Source: Fen-1258 sp964449775 (GTDB taxonomy: Bacteria; Bacteroidota; Ignavibacteria; Ignavibacteriales; Melioribacteraceae). From it: DNA of 64,000 nucleotides. The notes below the pieces were generated by a model that was given only the letters and a program-made list of their open reading frames with translations, searched no databases and was not told the origin of the DNA. A program made the translations under genes and the position numbers. The DNA is taken from the NCBI GenBank assembly GCA_964449775.1, contig CAYVBQ010000018.1, positions 1-64,000 on the forward strand. Reading direction: 5' to 3'. This document shows, piece by piece, positions 24,543 to 34,221 of this stretch. The stretch's first letter is position 1. Each line of letters begins with the position of its first letter.

Positions 24543-25478
24543 TTAGTTGATTATTTTACCATCTGCATCATACTTAAAAAATCCTTCGCCGGTTTTCTTA
24601 CCAAGTTTTCTTTCGCGAACAAGTTTGCGAAGTATTGGGCAAGGACGATATCTTGGTTCGCCTAATGTAGCCCATAATGTTTCCATCCATGCAAGGACTT
24701 CATCAAGTCCCATCGAATCAGCCATTTCGAGCGGACCAGTATTAAAATTGTAACCGAGCCGCATGGCAGTATCAATATCTTTTGCGCTCGCAACTCCCTC
24801 AAGTAAAATATGCATTGCTTCGTTAAGCAAGGGGACGATTGCGCGTGTTGTCACAAATCCAGGATACTCATAAACTTCAACAGCTGTTTTACCAATACGT
24901 GCCGCAAATTTTTTAATTACTTCAACAGTTTTATCAGAAGTATCCAATGCACGTATTAATTCAACCAAAGGAACTTTAGGCACCGGATTTAAGAAATGCA
25001 TACCAATTATTTTATCCCGGCGTTTTGTTACTTCTGCAATTTTAGTCAGGCTTAGCGTAGAAGTATTGGAAATGAAAATCGTTTCCGGTTTAGCTACGGC
25101 ATCAAGTTCCTTGAATATTTTTTTCTTTAGATCATAATTTTCATCAACAGCTTCGATGATAAGATCACATTCCGGAATCTCACTATTGTTAGTCGTCCAT
25201 TTGATTCTATTAAGAACTGATTTCATTTCACTCTGAGTCATTGCCCAGCGGGCGATATCTCGTTCCATGGAGACTTTCAAATTTTCTTTCGCTCGCTCAA
25301 GCTGTTCGTCGTCCCGTTCAATCAATACAACATCCAAACCCGCGTTAGCTACTGTTTGAGCTATTCCTTGTCCCATTACACCGCCGCCAATAATTGCAAC
25401 GTAGTCAATCCGCTCAAGTTCTTCGACTTTGTGATTGCCTCCGAGTAAATCTTCTAATTTTAATTTTTCTTCTGCCAT
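24543..25478 (-). CDS. 3-hydroxyacyl-CoA dehydrogenase (3-hydroxybutyryl-CoA type)
   Basis: This 311-aa NAD-dependent enzyme oxidises or forms 3-hydroxyacyl-CoA. It has the Rossmann motif AIIGGGVMGQGIAQ after a 26-residue lead, then ISNTSTLSLTKIAE and MHFLNPVPKVPLVELI with the catalytic His, and a C-terminal domain GYNFNTGPLEMADSMGLDEV...KKTGEGFFKY. The length fits stand-alone hydroxybutyryl-CoA dehydrogenases (about 285 aa) plus the N-terminal lead. It could serve butyrate-type metabolism or fatty-acid oxidation; the ackA neighbour suggests acyl-CoA energy metabolism. Confidence 0.9.
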   Translation of the reverse strand: MAEEKLKLEDLLGGNHKVEELERIDYVAIIGGGVMGQGIAQTVANAGLDVVLIERDDEQLERAKENLKVSMERDIARWAMTQSEMKSVLNRIKWTTNNSEIPECDLIIEAVDENYDLKKKIFKELDAVAKPETIFISNTSTLSLTKIAEVTKRRDKIIGMHFLNPVPKVPLVELIRALDTSDKTVEVIKKFAARIGKTAVEVYEYPGFVTTRAIVPLLNEAMHILLEGVASAKDIDTAMRLGYNFNTGPLEMADSMGLDEVLAWMETLWATLGEPRYRPCPILRKLVRERKLGKKTGEGFFKYDADGKIIN

Positions 25479-25683
25479 GATTCACCGATATATTTTCAAA
25501 ATTATTTGATTTCCATCTGTAAAATAATGAAATCTACAGAGAGAACCTTCAGAAAGAACAAATATTATACCAGAGTTATAAATGGAAAAACGAATAGATT
25601 ATATGGTTTGAATGAACGGTTTATCAGAAATAAAAATCAATATGCCAATATTGGGAATATTTCTTTCCAAATGATTCTTACAT

Positions 25684-25819
25684 AATCCCGCTACGGAATA
25701 TTACCGGCACCGTTCGGTTACAGTAATCCGAAGAACTCACCTTGCTTGATATTTAAGCTCACATTCTTCAGCGCGTTTACATTTTCAAAATTTTTTACGA
25801 TATGACTGATTTTAAGCAT
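25684..25819 (-). pseudogene. Decayed N-terminal fragment of an ABC transporter ATPase
   Basis: From ATG 25817-25819 the minus strand reads MLKISHIVKNFENVNALKNVSL...GEFFGLL, then a stop, then PNGAGN in the same frame. This is the start of an ABC ATPase up to its Walker A (normally GLLGPNGAGKTT), with the Gly codon replaced by TAA and another stop shortly after. The rest of the gene is absent. The remaining bases of the 513-bp gap (25479-25991) show nothing else I can identify. Confidence 0.85.
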
Positions 25820-25991
25820 GAGTCTTCTCTAAAAAGGTAATTTCATTATAGAAAAGTTTTGAAATCGGTTTATTTTCACAATCCAAAATAACGGAATAAA
25901 CCTTTTTAGATACGCCTCAAGCATATTTAATCAACTATTTTTATTTTGGCTTTAAGATAATTGCTTAAGTTAAGATGTCAAACAAAACTCT

Positions 25992-28586
25992 ATGTTAATG
26001 CATTCAAAAGATATTCTAAAAAAGTTTTTCGGATATGATGAGTTTCTGCCTGCGCAGGAAGAAATAATCTCTGCAATACAAAACGGTGAAAGTGTTCTTA
26101 CAATTCTGCCAACCGGCGGCGGTAAATCTCTCTGCTATCAGATTCCCGCTTTGATGGCTCCTCGTTTTTCAATAGTGATCTCACCTCTTATAGCTTTAAT
26201 GAAAGATCAAGTAGATTCTATCAATAAAATCGAAACCGTAGCTGCTTTCATCAACAGTTCATTAGACTCACGTGAGATTGAGAAAGTTTTACAAAATCTT
26301 GCCAACGGTTCAATAAAAATTCTATATGTATCTCCCGAAAAACTTTCAAATAGATATTTTGCGGAGAGACTGAAATCATTACAACCTTCTAACCTATTTG
26401 TTGACGAAGCGCATTGTATTAGCGAATGGGGACATAACTTTAGACCCAGTTACCGGAAGATCAAGGAGTTTGTAGAGTTCCTCGGGATGAAAAATGTTTC
26501 TTCTTTCACTGCCACTGCAACTGAAGATGTCAGAAAAGATATCATTGACCAGCTTGGATTGAAAGATCCAAAAGTTTTTGTACGCGGATTTGAAAGAGAG
26601 AATTTCCATTTAAATGTGATTCACACACAGCACAAAAAAGAAAAAATCGCAGAAATATTAAAGAGTAGAAATGAGCCGGCTATTATCTATACTGCAACTA
26701 GAAAGTCGGCAGAAGAAGTTTCAGAATTTCTGCGCAGCAATCGAATTGACTGCACGTTTTATCACGCAGGATTGGCGTCAGAATTACGCAGGATGATTCA
26801 GGACGATTTTCTATCCGGTAGAATTAAGGTGATTGCAGCAACTAACGCCTTCGGAATGGGAATTGATAAAAGTGATATCCGCGCCATCTTTCATTTCAAT
26901 ATGCCGGGGACAATAGAAAACTATTACCAGGAGATAGGGAGAGCGGGACGCGACGGTAAAGCCGCCAGCATTTTTTTGTTATACGATGAGCGCGATAGAT
27001 TGATTCAAGAATATTTTATTGCAAGCTCAACTCCAACACGTCAACAGATCGAAGATGTTTATCAATTGATTTGCGATCTTGGCAAAATTGCGGTTGGAAA
27101 TCTTTCCGAGAGTGATATTCCGCTTAATAATAATTTCCTTTCACTTATTAGGGCAAAAAAGATAAACCAAGGATTGGTGAATGCATCAATTAAAATCCTG
27201 GAAGAATCTGAATACTTCCGCCGCAGATCTGATTTCGAGAATAATCATTACGGTCAATTTCTTCTTGATCCTAAACGGCTCAATCAATTTGCAAAAAGTT
27301 TTACCGACGCTGAACTGAAAGATTTAATACTGCTTCTTGCGCGAGAATACGGCAGTAAAATATTTAGCTCTAAAATTCAGATTGGTGTAGGAAAACTTTC
27401 TCATTTGCTTGAAATATCTGAGGATTCAATCATAGAGTTGCTTCAGACTTTGAATCGTTCCGGCATATTCTCTTATGAACAACCGTCTCTCTTCCCATCA
27501 ATAAAACTAATTGCCCCACGAGTTGAAGCAAAGCGGCTACGATTAAATCTCGAAAGGAGCCGTAAACTTGCAGATCATGCTAAAGCAAAGCTTGATAAGA
27601 TGATTGGATACGCATTCACTGGACTATGCCGGTTTAAATATATTCTAGAATACTTTGGTCAGTTTGATCCAAACTATAAATGCGGCAAGTGCGATGTCTG
27701 CACCGGTTCAATTCAAACAACAAAAGTTACTTTGGAATATTTAGAAGAAATTATACTTCAAACGGTTCATGAATCAAGCACACCGATAAAAAAGAATAAT
27801 TTAATTCACATACTCACCGGTAAAACAGATTTGTCATCACTGAAAAAGTTTTCAACATTTGGTTCATGCACTCATTTTAAGAAAGAAGAAATTGATAATT
27901 CGATCGCTTCCTTGAATAATAGCGGGTTACTGAGTGTCATCAAAGATGTCTTGTCACTCTCCGAGAAAGGTGTTGGTAATTTTATTGAGATTGAAGATGA
28001 TAGTAAACCACAAAAAGTTGACACTAAATATGAAGCGGAACTTAAGCTATTTAATTTACTTCGGCAGATCAGAAAAGAAGCCGCAGATAAATTCGGGCAG
28101 CAAGCCAGACTGATTTGCCCCGACGAAGTGCTTAGAGAAATTGTTCAGTTAAAACCAAAAACTTCTTCTGAGTTGATAAATATAAATGGGTTCAATCAAC
28201 GTATGTTCAATAAAATTGGTGAGGAATTTCTGATTGTGCTAAAGAATTTTTCTGACTCAGAAAAGATGGATGCTAATTTGAAGCAGAAGAACATCCCCGC
28301 TAATATTTTAAAAGTGCTTGAGTTAGTACAAAAAAAATATTCGTTAAGTGATATTTCAACGTTGACAAAATTGCCCGAGTCAATTGTCTCTACTCAAATA
28401 GAAACATTGCTGGAATTGCAGCCCGGTCTTGAAATAGATTTTCTTTTTGAGAAGAACGAATTAAAAGTGATAAACAAAAAAATTGATGAAGGTATTCTTG
28501 ATCTGAGATCATTAAGGGAGGCGCTTGAGAACAAGATCGGTTACGCTAAATTGCGGATTGCCGTAGCAAAACGGAGGGTTAATTGA
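25992..28586 (+). CDS. recQ: ATP-dependent DNA helicase RecQ
   Basis: This 864-aa protein is longer than E. coli RecQ (about 610). It has a superfamily 2 helicase core with Walker A TGGGKS (about 42-47), DEAH (about 138) and QEIGRAGRDGK. The RecQ zinc-binding domain follows (CRFKYILEYFGQ ... CGKCDVC, about 545-573), then winged helix and HRDC (about 680-755) regions. The C-terminal 110 residues look like a helix-turn-helix extension (LKVLELVQKKYSLSDISTLTKLPES). It unwinds DNA 3'-5' in recombination and repair. It ends overlapping the convergent lipoprotein gene by 8 bp. Confidence 0.95.
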   Translation: MLMHSKDILKKFFGYDEFLPAQEEIISAIQNGESVLTILPTGGGKSLCYQIPALMAPRFSIVISPLIALMKDQVDSINKIETVAAFINSSLDSREIEKVLQNLANGSIKILYVSPEKLSNRYFAERLKSLQPSNLFVDEAHCISEWGHNFRPSYRKIKEFVEFLGMKNVSSFTATATEDVRKDIIDQLGLKDPKVFVRGFERENFHLNVIHTQHKKEKIAEILKSRNEPAIIYTATRKSAEEVSEFLRSNRIDCTFYHAGLASELRRMIQDDFLSGRIKVIAATNAFGMGIDKSDIRAIFHFNMPGTIENYYQEIGRAGRDGKAASIFLLYDERDRLIQEYFIASSTPTRQQIEDVYQLICDLGKIAVGNLSESDIPLNNNFLSLIRAKKINQGLVNASIKILEESEYFRRRSDFENNHYGQFLLDPKRLNQFAKSFTDAELKDLILLLAREYGSKIFSSKIQIGVGKLSHLLEISEDSIIELLQTLNRSGIFSYEQPSLFPSIKLIAPRVEAKRLRLNLERSRKLADHAKAKLDKMIGYAFTGLCRFKYILEYFGQFDPNYKCGKCDVCTGSIQTTKVTLEYLEEIILQTVHESSTPIKKNNLIHILTGKTDLSSLKKFSTFGSCTHFKKEEIDNSIASLNNSGLLSVIKDVLSLSEKGVGNFIEIEDDSKPQKVDTKYEAELKLFNLLRQIRKEAADKFGQQARLICPDEVLREIVQLKPKTSSELININGFNQRMFNKIGEEFLIVLKNFSDSEKMDANLKQKNIPANILKVLELVQKKYSLSDISTLTKLPESIVSTQIETLLELQPGLEIDFLFEKNELKVINKKIDEGILDLRSLREALENKIGYAKLRIAVAKRRVN

Positions 28587-28902
28587 TTGCGTTACTCTTT
28601 TTTAATTCTTCCAGATAATCGTTAGCTTTTTTAAAAAATCTTGCCCATCTATCTTTATCTTGAGAATATTTTCCGAGTTCAACCTCAAATTCTTTTTCAG
28701 TTAGTTCATATTTTTTAAAAACAGCTCCTTTATGTATACGCAGCGAATCAGAATTGTGAGCATAAGTCTTATCGGCAATAACATTCTCAACGTAAACTTT
28801 AACCAACACTTCTTCAGATACCTTCTCCTTGCTGCAAGCAAAACAAAGTAGAGTAAGAAAGAGAAGTAATAAAATCTTACTATTTCTTTTTACTGGCTTC
28901 AA
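28579..28902 (-). CDS. DUF4296-like lipoprotein
   Basis: I place the start at TTG 28900-28902, giving 107 aa, because GAGG precedes it and the product then begins directly with a lipoprotein signal (KRNSKILLLLFLTLLCFAC). The body (EVLVKVYVENVIADKTYAHN ... FKKYELTEKEFEVELGKYSQDKDRW) fits DUF4296, a small lipoprotein family of unknown function in Bacteroidota-type bacteria. It overlaps the end of the rhomboid gene by 23 bp in another frame, so the two are coupled. Confidence 0.75.
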   Translation of the reverse strand: MKPVKRNSKILLLLFLTLLCFACSKEKVSEEVLVKVYVENVIADKTYAHNSDSLRIHKGAVFKKYELTEKEFEVELGKYSQDKDRWARFFKKANDYLEELKKSNAIN

Positions 28903-29851
28903 ATAAGATCCTCTTTTCACGATCCGTAAGATTTTGATACCCGCTCTGACTGATTTTATCAAGAATTTTGTCAATCTCTTCTTGGTTTATCACATCATCT
29001 TCTTTTCGAGAAGCATTGATATCATAAAACTTTGCATCTTCCACATCAGTCGGCTTAAATGGATTTTTTCGGAAAGTTTTTTTGAAATTGCCGGCAGAAA
29101 AAGTATTACCAGCTTTTTTGAATGCACTAAAAATATTTTTTCTGCTAAATTCGTTTCTACGATTGTAGAGTATGAAAAAGAGTCCAGTAACAGCACCTCC
29201 AACGTGAGCCAAATGTGCGACTAAACTTTGATCACCAACGGACATAAATTCAAAAACAAAAAGAATTGCAATAAGATATTTTGCTTTGATAGGGATTAAG
29301 AAATAGATGAACACATAACGATCCGGGAAATACATAGCAAAGGCAATCATTACACCAAAGACGGCGCCTGAAGCTCCGATAGTTGGTCCAACGCCACCAG
29401 CAGCTAATAAAGGTGATAGAAACAGTTGAAGTAATCCTGCACCCAGACCGCACAATAAGTAAAAAAGTAAAAATCTCTTTGGACCCATGATATGTTCAAT
29501 CTCCATTCCAAACATCCAGAGTGCGAACATGTTGAACAAAATATGAGAGAAACTTCCGTGCATGAATTGATAAGTTATTAATTGCCACGGATAAAAACTT
29601 GCAGAAAGAGCTCCTTGTAAAACACCTTGGAAATATATTGGAACTCCGCCACCCTCTAACGGCATCAGAGCAAAATATCTTACGATCATATCGTCAAGAG
29701 TAATTGGTCTATCTATAAAATAAGTCTTTCCAATTAGTTCGATGAAGAAGACAATCACATTACTCAGCAACAATGCTTTAATTACCGGCGGGAAAAAAGT
29801 AAACCCACCCATTCCGGATGGACGATAATAATCTCTCGAATCTAAACCCAT
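28880..29851 (-). CDS. Rhomboid family intramembrane serine protease
   Basis: This 323-aa membrane protein has six or so hydrophobic segments. The catalytic Ser motif GASGAVFG is in TM4 and the partner His is in HLAHVGGAVTG. HGSFSHILFNMFALWMFG in the second segment is also typical. It cleaves membrane-spanning substrates. The C-terminal 90 residues form a soluble charged tail (RNEFSRKN ... EASKKK) with NQEEIDKILDKISQSGYQNLTDREKRIL, common in Bacteroidota rhomboids. Confidence 0.93.
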   Translation of the reverse strand: MGLDSRDYYRPSGMGGFTFFPPVIKALLLSNVIVFFIELIGKTYFIDRPITLDDMIVRYFALMPLEGGGVPIYFQGVLQGALSASFYPWQLITYQFMHGSFSHILFNMFALWMFGMEIEHIMGPKRFLLFYLLCGLGAGLLQLFLSPLLAAGGVGPTIGASGAVFGVMIAFAMYFPDRYVFIYFLIPIKAKYLIAILFVFEFMSVGDQSLVAHLAHVGGAVTGLFFILYNRRNEFSRKNIFSAFKKAGNTFSAGNFKKTFRKNPFKPTDVEDAKFYDINASRKEDDVINQEEIDKILDKISQSGYQNLTDREKRILFEASKKK

Positions 29852-29984
29852 TTGTTCCCTTATTTATTTCGTTAGAAAATACTTCATTTAAATGAAAGAA
29901 AGAAGCAACTCGTTAATTAAACTCAAAAATTAGTTTAATAAATTTCTTCGTGATCGTGTTCTTAATCGTAATCATGATCTTTAA

Positions 29985-30046
29985 TGCGAGCAAGATCACG
30001 ATCATGAGCAAGTGCAAGAAAGAAGGATGATATCATGCTCTTGCTC
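29985..30046. repeat. Imperfect GAGCAAGATCACGATCAT repeat
   Basis: The 200-bp gap between rhomboid and pgk contains words GAGCAAGATCACGATCATG, GAGCAAGTGCAAG and the inverse CATGCTCTTGCTC. A short hairpin-like repeat of this flavour also occurs in the DUF1684 leader (GAGCAAGATCCAGAGCAAG near 15197-15216). Confidence 0.4.
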
Positions 30047-30053
30047 TTTTCAA

Positions 30054-31253
30054 TTATTTATCATCATTCAAAGCTTCAACACCGGGAAGAATCTTTCCTT
30101 CAAGAAATTCTAATGAAGCGCCGCCGCCTGTAGAAACGTGTGAAACTTTATCATCAAGTCCGGCTTTCTTAATCGCAGCAGCAGAGTCACCACCGCCAAT
30201 AATTGTTATAGCACCATTTCTAGTTGCCTCAGCCAGCGCACCGGCAATAGTATCGGTTCCATTCGCAAAATTATCAAACTCAAAAACTCCCATCGGTCCG
30301 TTCCAAATTATAGTCTTGCTGGAAAGAATTACGTTCTTGAATTCTTCGATCGTTTTTGGTCCAATATCTAATCCCATCTTGCCAGAAGGAATTTTATCGG
30401 CATCAACAACTGCTGAAGGAGATTCATTCTTGAATTCGGCAGCCACTACATTATCTTTGGGTAACAACACTTTTGCTCTAGAAGTTTTGAATTTTTCCAG
30501 CATCTGTTTTGCGAGATCAATTTTCTCTTCTTCAAGTAAAGATGATCCAATCTCATACCCCATAGCTTTGTAGAATGTATAAGCCATGCCGCCACCGATC
30601 AAAAGATTATCAACCTTCGGCAGAAGATTTTCGATCACATCAATCTTTCCTGATATTTTTGATCCGCCCAGAATTGCTGTGAATGGACGAACAGGATTTG
30701 CAATTGCCTCACCAAGATAGTCGAGCTCCTTTTGCATCAAGTAACCGGATGCGCAAATTTTAATAAACTTCGTTACACCTTCTGTTGAGGCGTGCGCGCG
30801 ATGTGCGCTACCGAATGCATCGTTAATATAAACATCTCCAAGTTCAGCGAGTTGTTGGGCAAACTCGGGTACATTTTTTTCTTCTTCCGGATGGAATCGT
30901 AAATTCTCAAGAAGCAGAACTTCACCGTCATTCATAGAAGCGACAATTGCCTTAACTTGGTCACCAATACAATCCGGTGCAAACTTTACATCCATCTCTA
31001 ACAATTCACCAAGACGTACCGCAACTGGTTTTAAACTGTATTTTGGATTTGGCCCGCCTTTAGGTCTGCCGAGATGACTCATCAATATGCAGCGTCCCCC
31101 GTCTCCAATAATTTTTTTGATTGTTGGGAGTGAGGATGTAATTCTAATATCATCTGTTATTTTTAAGTTTTCATCGAGCGGAACATTGAAATCAACACGT
31201 ACAAGAACACGTTTGCTTTTAAGATTTACTTTGTCAATACTCAGTTTTTTCAT
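30054..31253 (-). CDS. pgk: Phosphoglycerate kinase
   Basis: This 399-aa glycolytic enzyme moves phosphate between 1,3-bisphosphoglycerate and ADP. The start MKKLSIDKVNL is fixed by GGAGG a few bases upstream. Motifs are RVDFNVPLD, MSHLGRPKG, NDAFGSAHRAHAST, LGGSKISGKI, NGPMGVFE and GGGDSAAA near the C-terminus, all intact. It follows gapA on the same strand, with a 100-bp inverted-repeat element between them. Confidence 0.97.
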   Translation of the reverse strand: MKKLSIDKVNLKSKRVLVRVDFNVPLDENLKITDDIRITSSLPTIKKIIGDGGRCILMSHLGRPKGGPNPKYSLKPVAVRLGELLEMDVKFAPDCIGDQVKAIVASMNDGEVLLLENLRFHPEEEKNVPEFAQQLAELGDVYINDAFGSAHRAHASTEGVTKFIKICASGYLMQKELDYLGEAIANPVRPFTAILGGSKISGKIDVIENLLPKVDNLLIGGGMAYTFYKAMGYEIGSSLLEEEKIDLAKQMLEKFKTSRAKVLLPKDNVVAAEFKNESPSAVVDADKIPSGKMGLDIGPKTIEEFKNVILSSKTIIWNGPMGVFEFDNFANGTDTIAGALAEATRNGAITIIGGGDSAAAIKKAGLDDKVSHVSTGGGASLEFLEGKILPGVEALNDDK

Positions 31254-31291
31254 TTTACTCCTCCGTTGCAAATACTAATTCCTAAAAAAAA

Positions 31292-31391
31292 GGAGGCTGT
31301 ATCAAAAGTGTCAAGATTGGATGAGTTGGATTTAATTTCGTTTTAGAATTACAACTTTTCATCAGTAAAAATTACTTTTGAGACAGCCTCC
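31292..31391. mobile_element. 100-bp MITE-like element between gapA and pgk
   Basis: Two 18-bp arms form an inverted repeat with one mismatch: GGAGGCTGTATCAAAAGT at 31292-31309, and ACTTTTGAGACAGCCTCC at 31374-31391. The 64 bp between them has no ORF. Arms starting GGAGGCTGTCTCAAAA resemble terminal repeats of known insertion sequences, so a non-autonomous derivative is likely. I see no clear target duplication. It might also act as a long-looped processing hairpin in the gapA-pgk transcript. Confidence 0.65.
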
Positions 31392-31412
31392 CTGGCTAGA
31401 ATATCTTTTTAA

Positions 31413-32471
31413 TTATTTAATCATTTTCATTAACAGATCAACAACGCGGCATGAATAGCCCCATTCGTTGTCATACCATGCAATAACTTTGAAGAATCTC
31501 TTTTCGCCTTTTAAGTTGTTACCTACTGTTGCCAGTGAATCATAAATAGATGATCTCTCATCATGAATAAAATCTGTTGATACAACTTCCTCGTTGCAAT
31601 AGCCAAGAATCCCTTTAAGGTAAGTCTCAGATGCTTTTTTCATCAATGAATCAATCTCTTCAATTGAAGTATCTTTTTCCGAACGGAAAGTAAGATCTAC
31701 GACAGAAACATTGGCTGTTGGAACCCGGAAGGACATACCGGTAAGTTTTCCTTTTGTCTGAGGAAGAACTTCACCCACCGCTTTTGCCGCGCCGGTGCTT
31801 GAAGGAATAATATTGATTGCAGCAGCACGTCCGCCTCTCCAATCTTTTTTCGAAGGTCCGTCAACTGTCTTTTGTGTTGCTGTATAAGAATGAATTGTAG
31901 TCATCAAACCGCTTTCGATTCCAATTCCCTCTTTCAATAAAACATAAACAACCGGAGCTAAACAGTTTGTGGTGCAAGATGCGTTCGAAACGATTAGATG
32001 TTTTGCCGGATCGTATTCGTTATCATTAACACCAATAACGAGAGTCTTAACATCACCTTTGCCCGGTGCTGAAATCAAAACTTTTTTTGCGCCAGCAGTG
32101 ATATGCCCTTTAGCTTTTTCAGAATCTGTGAATAAGCCGGTTGATTCAATCACTATATCAACACCAAGATCTTTCCATGGTAACTGAGAAGGATCTTTCT
32201 GAGCCATTACACATTTGATCTTATTGCCGTTTACAACGAGAACGTCATCAACTTCAACTGAAGGAGAACTTTTTTCGCTTCCAATTGTTCCTTTAAACTT
32301 TCCATGAACAGAATCATATTTTAATTGGTAAGCAAAATATTTTGCGTCTGTACTAACATCTACAACAGCAACGATATCGACTTCCTTTCCAAGAAGACCT
32401 CTGTCTGATAAAACGCTGATTATCTGTCTACCAATTCTACCAAATCCATTAATGCCAATTTTTACAGTCAT
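31413..32471 (-). CDS. gapA: Glyceraldehyde-3-phosphate dehydrogenase, type I
   Basis: This 352-aa enzyme carries GINGFGRIGRQI for NAD binding, the catalytic SNASCTTNCLAP and the C-terminal WYDNEWGYSCRVVDL. It is slightly longer than E. coli GapA (331), with small insertions. It oxidises glyceraldehyde-3-phosphate. A ribosome site AAGGAGTAATAAA precedes the ATG. It is paired with pgk downstream. Confidence 0.97.
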   Translation of the reverse strand: MTVKIGINGFGRIGRQIISVLSDRGLLGKEVDIVAVVDVSTDAKYFAYQLKYDSVHGKFKGTIGSEKSSPSVEVDDVLVVNGNKIKCVMAQKDPSQLPWKDLGVDIVIESTGLFTDSEKAKGHITAGAKKVLISAPGKGDVKTLVIGVNDNEYDPAKHLIVSNASCTTNCLAPVVYVLLKEGIGIESGLMTTIHSYTATQKTVDGPSKKDWRGGRAAAINIIPSSTGAAKAVGEVLPQTKGKLTGMSFRVPTANVSVVDLTFRSEKDTSIEEIDSLMKKASETYLKGILGYCNEEVVSTDFIHDERSSIYDSLATVGNNLKGEKRFFKVIAWYDNEWGYSCRVVDLLMKMIK

Positions 32472-32667
32472 TTTATTACTCCTTGATACATAATTGAATG
32501 AAATTCGGAGTCAAATATAGATAAACGTGAATGAAGTTTCAATTTGTGGAAAGGTTAAAAATTATTTTAAGATAAAGATTGTTGATTTGATATGAAAAAA
32601 TTATCTTGGGTGCAACAGTAATAGGAACTATCGTAAAATCTATTCATAATTATATGTGAGGATAAAA

Positions 32668-33348
32668 ATGGCTATAACCGAATTTTTATCATTCGTTCCA
32701 ATTTTTTCTGATCTTCCGAGTGAGACCCTTGACCAAATCGAAAAGATCGGTACTCGCAAAAGCTACAAAAAGAATGATGTAATTTTAATGGAAGAAGATT
32801 CCGGCACAGCTCTTTTTGTGATTGTAACGGGGAAAGTTAAAGTTGCACGTTGCAGTAACGATGGCAGAGAAGTAATTCTTACTATCCTTTCTGATAGTGA
32901 TTTCTTTGGTGAGATGGCTATTCTTGATGGACTCACACGCTCTGCAACAGTCACTTCGATTGAGGAGACGGAATTATTTTTACTACAAAGAAACGATTTC
33001 ATGAATTTATTACACGAACATCCGGAAATCTCGGTTGCTCTTCTTCAAGAATTGACTAAGCGTTTACGTTCAGCTGACATGAAAATAAAAGCGCTTTCAT
33101 TAAAAGATGCCGAAGGAAAAGTTGCTACTGTTATACTCCAATTAGCTGATGATATAGGGAAAATTAAACAAGGTAAAGTTGAAATTGACAAACTACCCCT
33201 ACAGCAAGATTTAGCAAACATGGCAGGAACGTCTAGAGAAACCATTTCTCGAACTCTGCATTCATTTGCAAAGAAAGGCTTGGTTGAATTAGAGGGATCT
33301 AAATTAAAAATCCTTGATTATGAAAAATTCAAGGGAATGTTCATCTAA
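32668..33348 (+). CDS. Crp/Fnr family transcription regulator
   Basis: This 226-aa protein starts at ATG 32668 behind GTGAGGAT. It has a cyclic-nucleotide-binding beta barrel with GEMAILDGLTRSATV (about 84-98), the long dimer helix, and a C-terminal winged helix (LPLQQDLANMAGTSRETISRTLHSFAKKGLVEL, about 174-206). No Fe-S cysteine cluster is present at the N-terminus, so it is not a classic oxygen-sensing FNR. The ligand and regulon are unknown. The PHP gene follows one base after its stop. Confidence 0.92.
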   Translation: MAITEFLSFVPIFSDLPSETLDQIEKIGTRKSYKKNDVILMEEDSGTALFVIVTGKVKVARCSNDGREVILTILSDSDFFGEMAILDGLTRSATVTSIEETELFLLQRNDFMNLLHEHPEISVALLQELTKRLRSADMKIKALSLKDAEGKVATVILQLADDIGKIKQGKVEIDKLPLQQDLANMAGTSRETISRTLHSFAKKGLVELEGSKLKILDYEKFKGMFI

Positions 33349-33349
33349 T

Positions 33350-34180
33350 ATGCCCCTTAAAATTGATCTTCACACTCACACAAATTATTCGGACGGTGTT
33401 TTTTCTCCTGTAGAACTTGTTGAGAAAGCCCATCAACGCGGCTTAGACATTATCAGTATCACCGATCATGACAGCATTAATGGTATTAACGAAGCTATTG
33501 TTTGTGCAAAAGATTTAGGAATCGAAATCATAACCGGTTTGGAGATAAGTACAGACGTAGACGATAAAGAAATTCATCTCCTAGCATATTTCATTGATAT
33601 TGATAACGAAGAGCTTTTAAAGTATCTGAGTTTCTTTCGAGATGAGCGAATGCATCGCGCCAAAAGAATTGTGCAAAAATTGAGAAAACTGGGTCTGCAA
33701 ATTTCAATGGATGATGTTGTTGCACACGCTCAAAATTGCGCCATCGGCAGACCTCACATTGCATATGCAATGATCGAACTCGGATTAATTAAAAATTACA
33801 ATGAGGCGTTTGAAAAATATATTGGTGATTATGGACCAGCGTTTGAGAGAAAGATCCATGTATCGCCTCAGAGCGCCTTAAAATTGATAAGTGATGCCAA
33901 TGGATTATCATTCATCGCTCATCCGGGATATATGAAAGAAAATTTACTACTTAGTTTAATTAAATCGGGTATTGACGGTATTGAATGTATTCATCCGTCT
34001 CATGGTGAAAATCAAGTTCAATTCTACCGCGGAATAGTTAACCAATATTGTTTGTTAGAATCCGGCGGATCTGATTATCACGGCGGGAAAAAATTGGATG
34101 AAGAAAATCTAGGTAAATTTATCCTCGGTCAAAATCAGTTCGAGGCAATGAAAAAAATGGTTCGCAAGCACAACTCATAA
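33350..34180 (+). CDS. PHP-domain phosphoesterase
   Basis: This 276-aa metal-dependent phosphoesterase starts MPLKIDLHTHTNYSDG directly after the Crp/Fnr gene. PHP motifs are complete: HTHTNYSDG (motif 1), DHDSING (motif 2), FIAHPGY and the C-terminal GGSDYHGGKK. It resembles the TrpH/YciV group, in which characterised members degrade short RNA or 3',5'-bisphosphonucleotides. The actual substrate is uncertain. An AAGGGAATG stretch inside the crp tail may serve as ribosome site. Confidence 0.9.
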   Translation: MPLKIDLHTHTNYSDGVFSPVELVEKAHQRGLDIISITDHDSINGINEAIVCAKDLGIEIITGLEISTDVDDKEIHLLAYFIDIDNEELLKYLSFFRDERMHRAKRIVQKLRKLGLQISMDDVVAHAQNCAIGRPHIAYAMIELGLIKNYNEAFEKYIGDYGPAFERKIHVSPQSALKLISDANGLSFIAHPGYMKENLLLSLIKSGIDGIECIHPSHGENQVQFYRGIVNQYCLLESGGSDYHGGKKLDEENLGKFILGQNQFEAMKKMVRKHNS

Positions 34181-34221
34181 ATTCTCACACCAAAACAGAG
34201 ACGCATGAAATATTTTTCTAC

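Noticed and set aside
31292..31391. Simple intrinsic terminator between gapA and pgk
   Set aside because: The arms are 64 bp apart and no U-tract follows; a mobile inverted-repeat element fits better.
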